From the NCBI GenBank assembly GCA_020723205.1, contig DYJF01000014.1, positions 1-38,583 of the forward strand: a stretch of DNA of 38,583 bases, written 5' to 3'. Each line of letters starts with the position of its first letter. Within the stretch, counting starts at the first letter, position 1. A model generated the notes under the pieces. It was not told the DNA's origin. It saw only the letters and a list, made by a program, of their open reading frames with translations, and made no database searches. The position numbers and the translations under genes are program-made. Source of the stretch: Bdellovibrio sp. (GTDB lineage: Bacteria > UBA10199 > 2-02-FULL-44-16 > DYJF01). Positions 18,358 through 26,842 of this stretch are shown piece after piece.

Positions 18358-18753
18358 ATGAAAAGAGGCGTGAACGTATTTTTTCTTATGTTGTCCATTC
18401 TGTTCTTATCGTCGACGGCAGAAGCCGCGAACGTCTTCTCGGCGAACGGGTTCAACTGCACTTCGACGCCGGTCAAGAACGGGACGCTTGTGGATTGCGA
18501 CGGCCAGTTCCCCGGCGTGAACGGCATCTTCGGCGGGACGGGATACGAACTCGCCCACATCGAGTTCAGCCCCGACAACAAGAACAGGTTCTATTACATG
18601 TCGGATACGGGCTGCCTCATCATGACGGCAGCCGATAATAAGTCGGTCGCCGTGGACCGCTCGAAGAACAAGAACGGTTTTGCCACGTTCGACGACGCAA
18701 TGGGCTGGTGCTACAAGGGCGCGCAGAATGTCCAGGCGACACCGCAAAAGTGA
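18358..18753 (+). CDS. Small secreted protein of unknown function
   Basis: 131 aa with a clear signal peptide (about 1-23, cut near AEAAN). The mature 108 residues carry four Cys (FNCTS, VDCDG, GCLIM, WCYKG) that could form two disulfides. No family was recognised. CAAGGAGG lies just upstream of the ATG. A 75-base gap separates it from the protease gene, with no terminator seen, so it may be the last gene of that operon. Confidence 0.78.
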   Translation: MKRGVNVFFLMLSILFLSSTAEAANVFSANGFNCTSTPVKNGTLVDCDGQFPGVNGIFGGTGYELAHIEFSPDNKNRFYYMSDTGCLIMTAADNKSVAVDRSKNKNGFATFDDAMGWCYKGAQNVQATPQK

Positions 18754-18777
18754 CGGGGCCGGATCAGGCAACGCATT

Positions 18778-19008
18778 TTATTTATCGCCGTTTTCCAGCA
18801 GCTCTTTGGCCTCTTCGAATCTCTCTTCCGGAACGTAGATCTCCACTTTTCCCAATCCGTCCATGGAGATGGCAAAAAGTTTCCCCGCGGTCTCCTGAAC
18901 CTCTTTCACCTCTATGCCGTTGGTTTCCAGAACCGACCTGACGACGATCGCCTCCGAAGGGCCGCTTGCGGTATGGACCAACAGCCAGTTAGTTCCCTGT
19001 TCGCTCAA
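18778..19008 (-). CDS. DUF2007-like putative signal-transducing protein
   Basis: About 76 aa. The segment WLLVHTASGPSEAIVVRSVL followed by ETNGIEVKEVQ and a terminal FEEAKELLEN helix is the ferredoxin-like pattern of DUF2007 proteins. These are named putative signal transducers, but their role is not established. TTG at 19008, preceded by a G-rich stretch, gives the usual family length and leaves a 48-base gap. The upstream ATG at 19131 would overlap the lipoprotein gene by 75 bp and add non-family sequence, so it is disfavoured. Confidence 0.68.
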   Translation of the reverse strand: MSEQGTNWLLVHTASGPSEAIVVRSVLETNGIEVKEVQETAGKLFAISMDGLGKVEIYVPEERFEEAKELLENGDK

Positions 19009-19055
19009 GAAAACCCCCAATGTCACCAAGCCGCATAGAAATAATATCGGCGTTC

Positions 19056-20066
19056 CTACTGGTAGTTCAGGAATATCGTTCCCTCTGCCGCGGTGCCGGT
19101 TCCTCCCGGGTTGAAGTCCGAAGACGCGCATGCGAGGTCCGCCGTCGTGAGCGGCGTCAACGCGTCCACCGCCGCCTGATATTCGGCGCAGTTCAGATCG
19201 ACCGTATCGGATCCGGCAGCGTCCATGGCCCTAAGCTCCGCCTCTCCGTCGCCGGCGGCGATGCAGTAGTATTTACCGTTGAGGTCGTTCGTCGTGATCT
19301 TCGCGAGGAAATATTTGCCCGTGCCTTCGGAGAAACCGCCCGCGACGACCGACAGGAACGACGAGCCCGCCACCTTGTTACCCTTCATGGAGCGCAACGC
19401 GAACGCGTGCGTCTCGGTGTTGCCGGTGATGTCGTTGCGATAGCAGTAGTCGCCTTCCCCTTCGTAGTTGACCCACACGGCGATGTCGAGATCAAGGTCG
19501 CTCGTGGTCGTGTTCATCACCGCCTGCATTACGCCGTACTCGTTGTGATCGGCGTTGGGCCACAGAAAACCGAAGAGCCCGTATTTGACCGCGGTGTCCG
19601 ACTTTCTGACCGCTCCTCCGAAATCGTAGCCGTCCGCCGGCTCCTCATTGAAGGCGCAGTCGTAGGCGGTCGCGGCGTTGCCGAAGTCGAACGGCGGCGC
19701 GATGGTCTGCTCCGTTATCGCTATGCAATTGCTCTCCGTGTTCGAGAAGAAGTTCCTTCCCTCCCAAGTCGTCTTGAAAATGTTGGACGTGTCTATCACG
19801 CCGCTGTCAGTCGCCGGGTCGAACTGCCTGAAGATGTAGAAGAGCTCGTAGAGAGGATTACCCGTCTCCCATGAGGCGGTGTACGCCTTCGACGTCTTTC
19901 CCGCTACCGACGCGGCGCCGGCCGCGGGCGCGAACGACGGCGCCACCTCCTGAACGGCGTTATAGTAGATGGAGTCGTCGGAAGACGACGACGTACCCGA
20001 ACCGCAGCCGTGGAACGCCAGCGCGGCCAACACTGCGAACATCGGCAACAGATGTCTGATCTTCAT
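19056..20066 (-). CDS. Lipoprotein of unknown function
   Basis: 336 aa. A signal sequence ends FHGC (Cys about 21, a loose lipobox) followed by a Gly/Ser linker. The mature domain is beta-rich, with several Cys and aromatic-rich strands (LFGFLWPNADHNEYGVMQAV, DLDLDIAVWVNYEGEGDYCY). No known domain was recognised. ATG at 20066 has AAAAAGGAGG five bases upstream and starts the signal peptide, so the longer frame to 20222 is rejected. It lies 68 bases downstream of the methyltransferase gene, in the same direction. An imperfect stem (GACCGG/CCGGTC, 20102-20130) lies in that gap. Confidence 0.82.
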   Translation of the reverse strand: MKIRHLLPMFAVLAALAFHGCGSGTSSSSDDSIYYNAVQEVAPSFAPAAGAASVAGKTSKAYTASWETGNPLYELFYIFRQFDPATDSGVIDTSNIFKTTWEGRNFFSNTESNCIAITEQTIAPPFDFGNAATAYDCAFNEEPADGYDFGGAVRKSDTAVKYGLFGFLWPNADHNEYGVMQAVMNTTTSDLDLDIAVWVNYEGEGDYCYRNDITGNTETHAFALRSMKGNKVAGSSFLSVVAGGFSEGTGKYFLAKITTNDLNGKYYCIAAGDGEAELRAMDAAGSDTVDLNCAEYQAAVDALTPLTTADLACASSDFNPGGTGTAAEGTIFLNYQ

Positions 20067-20134
20067 GATGCCTCCTTTTTGGGCGCATTCTAATTGTTTG
20101 GGACCGGTTCGGAAAGCGAAAAATCCGGTCGCAG

Positions 20135-21124
20135 CTATTTTTTGCCTACGACCATTGACGCGGAGGTTATCTCCGGGAGCGGGACCTTCTTTATCGATCC
20201 GTAACCCGCCTCCTCGAGCCAACCCTTCACTTCGCTCAACTTGTAGTCGCGGCCCTTCGTGTGCACGAGCATGTGCACCGAGAAAATAGCGCCGTATGCG
20301 GGTTCAAGCCCGTCCTCGCTCATGATGTGGTCCTTGACGACGACCAGGCCGCCCTTGTTCGTCGCGGCGAAGAGCTTTTTCATGAGTGCTGCGTTCTCCT
20401 CGAACGACTCGCTGTGAATGATGTTGGAGACGAAGACCAGATCGTACGTTCCGGTTATCTTGTCCTCGTTGAAATCCGCCGCGATGAGCTTCACGCGGTC
20501 CTTGTATTCGGGATGGCCCTTGAGCACTTTTTTGGTCACCTCGAGCGTGCCGGGAAGGTCGAGTATCGCCGCCTGAAGGCGGGGTATGCGCTTCAGGAAC
20601 TCGTATGTGAAGCTTCCCGGTCCGCCGCCCACGTCGAGCATCGTTCCGATATCTTTGATGTCCAGCGCGTCCGCGACCATGGCGGGAAAGTTCCCAGCGG
20701 TGGAGAGCCCGTGCATCGCCATGATGAAACGCTCCGTGTCGGCCGGGTCGTCCTGATGCGCGCGGTGATGCGGGACCGGTTTTCCGTTCTTTATCCCACG
20801 GTCGAGCTTTCCCCAGCTGTCCCAGCCGTCGGCGGTGTGGAGGAGAAGGGCGCCGTAAAAGGTGGGCGATGAGGAGACGAGATAGCGCTGCGCCGATTCG
20901 GTATTGATGTAGCGGTCGTTCTTCTTTTCGATGACATTCATCGCGGCCAGCGCATCGAGGATGATCCCGGTCGCGCGGCAGTCGAGGCCCAAAGATTCCG
21001 CAACGCCCTTCGCGGACCTCGCCTCGGAGGCGAGCCGGTCGAATATCTTGAGCATGACCGCCGTCTGAAGGATGCGCGCCTGCTTGTATCCCTCGCCGAT
21101 ATGCATCAGGTCTTCAAGTTGCAT
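20135..21124 (-). CDS. SAM-dependent O-methyltransferase (acetylserotonin/plant-type fold)
   Basis: 329 aa. An N-terminal winged-helix dimerisation domain (1-100; LGLDCRATGIILDALAAM, NTESAQRYLV) is followed by a Rossmann methyltransferase domain with the SAM motif DVGGGPG near residue 164, ADFNEDKITGTYDLVFVSNI after it, and GGLVVVKDHI. This arrangement is that of class-II O-methyltransferases acting on small aromatic or polyketide-like acceptors; the acceptor is unknown. The start lies six bases after the stop of the upstream large gene with no Shine-Dalgarno, pointing to translational coupling. Confidence 0.9.
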   Translation of the reverse strand: MQLEDLMHIGEGYKQARILQTAVMLKIFDRLASEARSAKGVAESLGLDCRATGIILDALAAMNVIEKKNDRYINTESAQRYLVSSSPTFYGALLLHTADGWDSWGKLDRGIKNGKPVPHHRAHQDDPADTERFIMAMHGLSTAGNFPAMVADALDIKDIGTMLDVGGGPGSFTYEFLKRIPRLQAAILDLPGTLEVTKKVLKGHPEYKDRVKLIAADFNEDKITGTYDLVFVSNIIHSESFEENAALMKKLFAATNKGGLVVVKDHIMSEDGLEPAYGAIFSVHMLVHTKGRDYKLSEVKGWLEEAGYGSIKKVPLPEITSASMVVGKK

Positions 21125-21130
21125 AGGGGG

Positions 21131-23221
21131 TCAATACATTAAGGCCGAGGTTGAGGTCAAGGCCAAGGGGCGTACGGGGATGAACGGAAGACGCACGGGA
21201 GAGGGACGAAATACGTTGCCGGCGCCGAACCACGCCGCCGCAGCGGGCGTGATGAACGCCTCGCCGCTTGACGATATCCCGCTCACGCTCACCGGCGGCA
21301 CGCTTCCGGAGCCGGACGGCGTTGACGGGGGAGCGCTTCCTCCCGCCGGACCGTTCCCGCCTTTATCGTCGTCGTCATCATTGCCTTCCGGTAATTCAGC
21401 CGGCTGTGGCAGTTCCCCGAACCGTTCAAGCATCGCTCCTTGAAGCTGGGTCAGGTGATCGGGCGAATGCTTCATATCTCCGATGCCTTCCACAACACGC
21501 GCCTCTTTTCTTCCCGTGAACATGGTTCCCAATATCTCGTGAAGAAGTGTCGAATTGGCCCTCGTCGATCTATGCCTCATCTGGGACCACGTTATGTTCC
21601 CGTTGCCGTCCGGCCTTCCTTCCACAACGACCGCGGAGGCATATGCCTTAAGGTCTTCCACTATTCCCCACATGCCCACGGGATCTCGATCGAAGAACTT
21701 GATGATGACGGATATCGCTTCTCCTTGTCTGTTGAGGCGCAAACCGGCCTCCCCGTGCCAGACGCCGTGGGGCAGGTTTTCGTTCAGTTTTACTAAATTT
21801 TTTTCCTTCTTGAGCATCCCTTCTATTCTTTCCGCGAAGTCCGGGTCCGCATGTCTGGCGGCATCCCTCACCGCGTACAAGATGGAAGCCGTATCTTTGA
21901 CGGCGATCAGCATCTCCGGCTCATAGTCCAGACCCATCGCATACATATTGAGCACGCGTTCCCATAACGGGATTATCTCTGCCGGATCCAAGAGAGGAAG
22001 TTCGGGTTGATGGAGTCCCGGGATGTGTTGTTCCTTCGGTCTCGTGTAGATCATCTCGTGCAACATCGTTTCTTCATTAAAACCGAAGGCGAATGTCGTA
22101 CCGTTGGAGAGATGATATATATTAGTGAATATGTATTGTGCCATGTGTCTGATCTGTTCCTCGGCCTTATTCAACGGGAAGATGAGAATGCGGTCGCCTT
22201 CGGTACGGTCGCCGCCGTTGGCGATCGAGAGCATCTGCGTGATGAGGGCAAGCGCCCTGACATCGCCGGTTATGACGACCTCCGGCGCGCTTGTTTCGGG
22301 ATTTTGCCGATAATTGTAAAAGAGTCTGGTGCCGTCAGGGGTATCAACTTGAGTAAAGTCCGCCGGCGGTCTGCCCCCAACTCTCTGAGGCGGTTGTACA
22401 TTCGTTCTTTTAAGCAAAGGATGGTCGCTCCAAAGAACGGACCTGTCCTCAAAGATATCTTCGGGAGGCCTGTTGCGCGCCTTGTAAGCGGCGATGGCTT
22501 CGTCCCATCGAGCGGGGTCAGGACCCATCCTTCGCTGCAGACCGTCTCTTACCTGAAAGAGGAGGGGCAGGTTTATGTGATGTTTCAACTCACCTATCAG
22601 TTTCGGGCTTTCATCTTTCAACGCCTCCATTATGACCACAAGCGTTGCGACCCAGTCGGGTCTGTCATCAAAAAAGGGATTCGAATCGAAAATATATTCG
22701 GTGACAAAGTCAAGATATGAGAGCGCCCGATTCAGGTGCGCAACGTAGAATCTGGCCAGGTTCTCAAGGTCCTCTTTCCTTGCAGTGGCCAATGCCTTAC
22801 GCGCGGCAAGAAAAGTATTCGGGGTCTCATGATAATTATAGCCGAGGCCCGCATTTTCAGGTGACAAGGGGGTTGCCACCCGGTTGACTGCGATCGCGAG
22901 GGCCGGTTCCTTGATGCCAGGCAGCGATTTCCTGCGCGCAATGCCGAAGAATTTCTGATATTGAGCGATCCTGCCGCTTCTCATCCGGCCGTCGTGATCG
23001 AGAAGACCCAATCTGTCCAAAAGCCGGTGTGTCTTGCTGGGATGAGATGAGCCGAACAATCCGCTGACCAGTTTTTGAAAAAGGCCGGAGGAGGGGACGT
23101 AAGCGTCCGGAGCTTGATCCATTGCCGGGATATCAATCTTCTCGTCGACGATCTCGCCGGTGAAGCATGGGATGTCTTGAGAGCAGTTCTTCCCGTCGAT
23201 CTTTGTGCCGCCTGATATCAT
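21131..23221 (-). CDS. Large MISGG protein of unknown function
   Basis: About 696 aa; no known domain recognised. From ATG at 23221 it begins MISGG, like the giant SNF2 protein. The body is mixed alpha/beta (SYLDFVTEYIFDSNPFFDD; LIFPLNKAEEQIRHMAQYIF; HEMIYTRPKEQH). The last ~100 residues are an acidic Asp run, a Gly/Pro/Ser linker, a VSG-containing segment and a hydrophobic Pro/Leu end, the same design as the giant protein's tail. No signal peptide or membrane helix is evident. The longer frame to 23296 would overlap the upstream gene by 32 bp. It lies between the 451-aa gene and the methyltransferase, probably in one operon. Confidence 0.78.
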   Translation of the reverse strand: MISGGTKIDGKNCSQDIPCFTGEIVDEKIDIPAMDQAPDAYVPSSGLFQKLVSGLFGSSHPSKTHRLLDRLGLLDHDGRMRSGRIAQYQKFFGIARRKSLPGIKEPALAIAVNRVATPLSPENAGLGYNYHETPNTFLAARKALATARKEDLENLARFYVAHLNRALSYLDFVTEYIFDSNPFFDDRPDWVATLVVIMEALKDESPKLIGELKHHINLPLLFQVRDGLQRRMGPDPARWDEAIAAYKARNRPPEDIFEDRSVLWSDHPLLKRTNVQPPQRVGGRPPADFTQVDTPDGTRLFYNYRQNPETSAPEVVITGDVRALALITQMLSIANGGDRTEGDRILIFPLNKAEEQIRHMAQYIFTNIYHLSNGTTFAFGFNEETMLHEMIYTRPKEQHIPGLHQPELPLLDPAEIIPLWERVLNMYAMGLDYEPEMLIAVKDTASILYAVRDAARHADPDFAERIEGMLKKEKNLVKLNENLPHGVWHGEAGLRLNRQGEAISVIIKFFDRDPVGMWGIVEDLKAYASAVVVEGRPDGNGNITWSQMRHRSTRANSTLLHEILGTMFTGRKEARVVEGIGDMKHSPDHLTQLQGAMLERFGELPQPAELPEGNDDDDDKGGNGPAGGSAPPSTPSGSGSVPPVSVSGISSSGEAFITPAAAAWFGAGNVFRPSPVRLPFIPVRPLALTSTSALMY

Positions 23222-23264
23222 ATGTTTTAGGGTCCTTGAACTCCCGATGCCACACGCGCAAAGT

Positions 23265-24620
23265 TCAACGCGCGATCCGCAGGATGCCGACGACAAAAGA
23301 AGCTATATAGTCGTTCATGTCAAACATAAAACCCAGCCGGACGGATGTCCAGCCGAAGAACATGACCTCGTATCCCGCTTCGATGATCGGGTGAAAACCT
23401 TCCATCGGGTCGTTCGATGCTACGGCCTCCGTGAGGGCGAAAGTGGATGTGAGATACGTGAAGTGCAGGCCGGATATCCTCATCGCCATATCGAGCGAGA
23501 CAAAGCCGCGGCTGTCGCCTGCCAACGCGGACCCGTCCAAGGTGAGCGGTATCGAGCCGCCCAGCCGCAGCCGCCATTCTGCGTCCCTCCATGTGTGGTA
23601 GAGGACCGGAACGGAGATGGAGAACATCCACGGCGGGACCGAAAGATCGGCGCCCAGCCCGTACACGAACGGCCACTTGATGCCGTTGCCGTGCGCCTCT
23701 TCAATGCGCTCTTCGATGACGGGCGAGAAGGTGGACGGCAGGAGTTCCTCGTCCCATTCGGGTGTGACGTAGTCCGCGATGTCGAAGTTTTGCGCCATCT
23801 CCTCCGGATCGGCTATGAGATCGAAATAGAACCTCAAGCCCGCTTCGTTCACCGCAAGGTCGGAATATGAGATGATGCCGGTGAGCGCCTCTCCAAGGAC
23901 CCCGAACTGATGCGTCCCCAAAAGGTCGGCGAGCCATCTGGTGACGACCCAGCCCTTCACGAAATCGGGCGAGGGATTGAGATAAAGGACGGCGTCGGAG
24001 CTTTCCATGAAGGAGGTGATCTCGCCCCTTATCCTTGAGACCGTTTCCGTATCGGCCGAACGGTCGTGTGACGAAAGATAATTTTCGACGTATTCATCGG
24101 TCAGCTCTATGCCCTCGCTCCAGAGCCCCCATGCGAACGCATAGAGTTCGCCCAAACCGGGCGCCGCCTCCTCGACCGTTTCATAAATGAAGTGATAGTC
24201 ATATCCTTGCTGGACGAAGTGGGCGAGCTTGTCGGTCCCCACATAATATGGTCCGCCGTCCTCTCCCATCAGCGCGATGATGGGGCTCAATATCGAGGGA
24301 TGCGCGTAACTTTGATAATCCACGCGGTCCACGTATTGAAGCGCGGTGTCATAGACGCTGGTGTCCGCGACGTAGCGGTCGGGAAGGGCTTCCACTCGTT
24401 CCTGTATCGCCGTGACGATGGCGCCTGACCCCAAGATGCCGTAGAATTCGTCCGCGACCGCTTCGCCGTACTCCTCTTCGCTGGCGAATTCGTTACCTCG
24501 CTCCTCTTCGATCGCTTCCCGTATCGCCTCGCGAAAAAAATCGTTTACGCGGTCGTTGGCTATCGCCTCGGGCAGGCGCCTGGGGAACTGCGGCTGGATG
24601 TTCGGATCGACCTCTGACAT
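23265..24620 (-). CDS. Unknown 451-aa protein with possible beta-rich C terminus
   Basis: No family recognised. The N-terminal half is helical and acidic; a DKLAHFVQQGYDYHF motif near residue 130 resembles the D-K-x-x-H signature of some small membrane-associated families (DUF2279-like), but the resemblance is weak. The C-terminal third alternates aromatic and polar residues in short strands (LRLGGSIPLTLDG, FVSLDMAMRISGLHF, SVRLGFMFDMNDY) as in outer-membrane barrels, yet no signal peptide is present. AGAAAGAGG precedes the ATG. It heads a minus-strand run of five genes and is followed 43 bases later by the MISGG gene. Confidence 0.75.
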   Translation of the reverse strand: MSEVDPNIQPQFPRRLPEAIANDRVNDFFREAIREAIEEERGNEFASEEEYGEAVADEFYGILGSGAIVTAIQERVEALPDRYVADTSVYDTALQYVDRVDYQSYAHPSILSPIIALMGEDGGPYYVGTDKLAHFVQQGYDYHFIYETVEEAAPGLGELYAFAWGLWSEGIELTDEYVENYLSSHDRSADTETVSRIRGEITSFMESSDAVLYLNPSPDFVKGWVVTRWLADLLGTHQFGVLGEALTGIISYSDLAVNEAGLRFYFDLIADPEEMAQNFDIADYVTPEWDEELLPSTFSPVIEERIEEAHGNGIKWPFVYGLGADLSVPPWMFSISVPVLYHTWRDAEWRLRLGGSIPLTLDGSALAGDSRGFVSLDMAMRISGLHFTYLTSTFALTEAVASNDPMEGFHPIIEAGYEVMFFGWTSVRLGFMFDMNDYIASFVVGILRIAR

Positions 24621-24641
24621 GGGGCCTCTTTCTGAAGCCCA

Positions 24642-24669
24642 ATTATCCTATCAAAGCGGACGTCGTCAA
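24642..24669 (-). promoter_or_regulatory. Sigma70-type promoter of the minus-strand operon
   Basis: Reading the minus strand, TTGACG (24669-24664) and GATAAT (24647-24642) are 16 bases apart, with the ATG of the 451-aa gene at 24620. It is divergent from the lexA promoter about 100 bases away. Confidence 0.6.
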
Positions 24670-24771
24670 GCGCTGAAACTGTCCCTGCCGTCGTTCCCCT
24701 CACACCCCTTTCCCGAAAGCCGGCGAATTTTGGCTTATAAATGCCGAAAACCATCATATTCCGTCGAGTGC

Positions 24772-24801
24772 TTGACATGTGAACGCTCGTTCACTTAAGA
24801 T
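24772..24801 (+). promoter_or_regulatory. lexA promoter
   Basis: A perfect -35 TTGACA (24772-24777) and TAAGAT (24796-24801) are 18 bases apart. The whole spacer is occupied by the LexA-type operator 24779-24794. The transcript would cross the dispersed repeat 24799-24839 before the lexA start at 24847. Confidence 0.75.
24779..24794. promoter_or_regulatory. LexA operator (SOS box)
   Basis: GTGAACGCTCGTTCAC has 7-base inverted arms and contains GAACGCTCGTTC, an exact GAAC-N4-GTTC match. That is the LexA box form best known from Gram-positive bacteria. It sits between -35 and -10 of the lexA promoter, the classical position for autorepression. Confidence 0.82.
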
Positions 24802-24839
24802 CTACCCCACCCTGGCCCTCCCCTTACAAAGGGGAGGGG
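24799..24839 (-). repeat. Dispersed palindromic repeat, copy B (inverted)
   Basis: GATCTACCCCACCC, then CCTCCCCTTACAAAGGGGAGG in palindromic arms. It is the reverse orientation of copy A at 15720-15756. Its last bases, GGGGAGGGG, lie seven bases before the lexA ATG and serve as its Shine-Dalgarno. Confidence 0.8.
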
Positions 24840-24846
24840 AAATTAT

Positions 24847-25434
24847 ATGACGCTCGTACCGAAACCTATAGACGAAAAAGCGGTCGAAAAGCTTAGGCGC
24901 TTTTATCGCGCGAACAGGCGGCTTCCTACCTATTCGGAGCTGGCCGGGCTTTTCGGCTACAGCTCCAAGAACGCGGCGTATCGCTTCGCGCGAAAATTGA
25001 TCGACGAGGGTTTTATAGAGAAGGACGAGACCGGCCGGCTTGTACCTAAGGGCGAGCGACTCGGCATCCCCCTCCTTGGCTACGTACAGGCCGGCTTTCC
25101 TTCTCCCGCGGAGGAGGAGTTGATCGACACGCTCTCTCTCGACGAGTTCCTGATAGAAAAACCCACCGCGTCCTTCATGCTGAAGGTCTCGGGAGACTCG
25201 ATGCGCGACGCCGGTATTCACCGCGACGATCTTGTGATCGTCGAAAAGGGTGTTACTCCCAAGAACGGCGACGTGGTTCTCGCGTGCGTGGACAACGATT
25301 GGACGCTCAAATATTACGAAAAACGCGGCGGAGAGATATCTCTCGTGCCCGCAAATCCCGATTATCCCGTGATACGCCCGCGCGGCGAGCTGACATTGGG
25401 CGGAGTGGTGAGAGCGGTTATTAGGAAATATTAA
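24847..25434 (+). CDS. lexA: LexA-type SOS repressor, S24 autopeptidase
   Basis: 195 aa. The N-terminal winged helix (1-65; RLPTYSELAGLFGYSSKNAA) is LexA-like. The C-terminal S24 domain has an Ala82-Gly83 cleavage site in GYVQAG, catalytic Ser118 in SGDSM and Lys155 in WTLKYYEK. RecA-stimulated self-cleavage at Ala-Gly would relieve repression. The GAACN4GTTC operator in its own promoter supports autoregulation. The ribosome-binding site is contributed by the repeat at 24799-24839. A Y-family polymerase gene follows after a single base, so this may be a dedicated LexA paralogue fused to a UmuD-like role; whether another LexA exists in the genome cannot be seen. Confidence 0.92.
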   Translation: MTLVPKPIDEKAVEKLRRFYRANRRLPTYSELAGLFGYSSKNAAYRFARKLIDEGFIEKDETGRLVPKGERLGIPLLGYVQAGFPSPAEEELIDTLSLDEFLIEKPTASFMLKVSGDSMRDAGIHRDDLVIVEKGVTPKNGDVVLACVDNDWTLKYYEKRGGEISLVPANPDYPVIRPRGELTLGGVVRAVIRKY

Positions 25435-25435
25435 A

Positions 25436-26731
25436 ATGGAAAATCCCATAACCCTACACATCTGGCCGCGGGCGATTGCTCACGTCGACGCGGACGCGTT
25501 CTTCGCGAGCGTGGAACAGTCGCTCCATCCCGAATACAGGAACCGCCCCGTCATCACCGGCGCGGAGCGCGGCATCGTAGCCGCCGCCTCTTATGAAGCG
25601 AAGGCGCGCGGCGTGAAGCGCGGAGTTCCATTATCTGAAGTCACGCGCATCTGTCCGGATTGCATCCTCTTGCCCAGCGATTACGAAACATATTCGCTCT
25701 TCTCAAAACGCATGTTCTCCATCATGCGCAGGTTCACGCCGGAGGTGGAGGAATATTCCATAGATGAGGCGTTCCTCGATCTCACCGGCACGCGCCGTTT
25801 GCATCACACAAGTTACAAGGAGATAGGGCGGATGATACAGGACGAGATAAAAAAGGAGCTGGACATCACGGTTTCCGTCGGCATCTCCCTATCCAAGGGC
25901 ACGGCGAAGCTCTGCTCGAAGTTTCGAAAACCTGCGGGCTTGACCGCCGTGCCCGGAAGGCATCTGCATCTTTTGCTTTCGCGCACCGAACTCTCCAAGG
26001 TCTGGGGTTTCGGGCCCAACACGTGCGCATTGCTGAAGAAGCATGGCATCAAAACGGCGCTTGATTTTGTCGATCGTCCGGTCGAGTTCGTAAAACGCCT
26101 GCTTGGAAAAACGGGCTGCGAGATATGGGGCGAGCTGCGCGGAGAATATGTCAACAGGGTCGATACGATAGGGCGGCTGAAGCAGGCTTCGATATCGAAG
26201 TTCAAGACGTTCACGCCGCCGACCGCCGACCGCGGCGTCGTGCGCGCGCGTGCGCTTCGAAATCTCGAGGGCGCGTGCATCAAGGCGAGGCGTTACGATC
26301 AGGTGGCGGGAAAGCTTATCGTGTTCCTGCGCGGTCAGGATTTTTCGACCGAAGGGCTGGAAATCCGGCTGCCGCGTCCTTCGGCGTCGCCGGTGGATCT
26401 TACGGGAACGCTCACGGAGCTTTTCGACGAAATATACCGGCCGGGCAAGCTCTACCGCGCTACCGGAGTGGTGCTGGCGGAACTCGTCGACAGCATGCCG
26501 TTGCAGTTCGGCATCTTCGAGGAGCCGGAGAGGGTGATGAAGCACAGGAGCGTCTTCGGGGCGGTGGACGCCATAGGCGAGCGTTTCGGCAAACACACGG
26601 TTTTTCTCTCCGACGGTTTGAAGATCCCCAAGCAGCACGAGGGCCCCCGCGGCAGGGTGGCGCGCCGCCGCGCCGAGGTTCTCCCCGGCGAGACGTCAAG
26701 ACAGCACGTCAAGCTCCCCATGTTGCATTGA
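25436..26731 (+). CDS. dinB: Y-family translesion DNA polymerase (DinB/UmuC type)
   Basis: 431 aa. Catalytic metal ligands are Asp18 in HVDADAFFASVEQ and Asp110-Glu111 in YSIDEAFLDLTG. The palm is followed by a helix-hairpin-helix region (LSKVWGFGPNTCALLKKHGI) and a little-finger domain. The C-terminal tail ends in a short hydrophobic motif (KLPML) that could bind the sliding clamp, though this is not a clean match. It copies past DNA damage with low fidelity. The start is one base after the lexA stop (TAAAATG), so both are one SOS-regulated transcript. A pairing of a full HTH-containing LexA with a polymerase, in place of umuDC, resembles the lexA2-type mutagenesis cassettes. Confidence 0.92.
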   Translation: MENPITLHIWPRAIAHVDADAFFASVEQSLHPEYRNRPVITGAERGIVAAASYEAKARGVKRGVPLSEVTRICPDCILLPSDYETYSLFSKRMFSIMRRFTPEVEEYSIDEAFLDLTGTRRLHHTSYKEIGRMIQDEIKKELDITVSVGISLSKGTAKLCSKFRKPAGLTAVPGRHLHLLLSRTELSKVWGFGPNTCALLKKHGIKTALDFVDRPVEFVKRLLGKTGCEIWGELRGEYVNRVDTIGRLKQASISKFKTFTPPTADRGVVRARALRNLEGACIKARRYDQVAGKLIVFLRGQDFSTEGLEIRLPRPSASPVDLTGTLTELFDEIYRPGKLYRATGVVLAELVDSMPLQFGIFEEPERVMKHRSVFGAVDAIGERFGKHTVFLSDGLKIPKQHEGPRGRVARRRAEVLPGETSRQHVKLPMLH

Positions 26732-26800
26732 GCGTTCCCGTCAAAAAGGCGACGTCTTCGAATTCAAAAACACTCGTTTGACCCCCCCCTTTTTTTAGAT

Positions 26801-26812
26801 GCGTTATAACGC
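26801..26812. promoter_or_regulatory. Perfect 12-bp palindrome upstream of a sigma54-type promoter
   Basis: GCGTTATAACGC reads the same on both strands. It lies about 40 bases upstream of the -24 element at 26843, close for a typical enhancer site (usually about 80-150 bases) but possible as an activator or repressor site. Confidence 0.4.
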
Positions 26813-26842
26813 CTTATTGCTAAAGACGCGTGCCCACACGGT

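Noticed and set aside
19020-19874. 284-codon plus-strand open frame
   Set aside because: It is antisense to a convincing lipoprotein gene with signal peptide and ribosome-binding site, and shows no motif.
21131-23221. Histidine-kinase or GHKL ATPase domain in the MISGG protein
   Set aside because: No N, G1 or G2 box could be found; only general alpha/beta character is visible.
26125-26781. 218-codon open frame over the Y-family polymerase gene
   Set aside because: Same strand but a different frame of a gene with intact catalytic motifs; no ribosome-binding site or family pattern.
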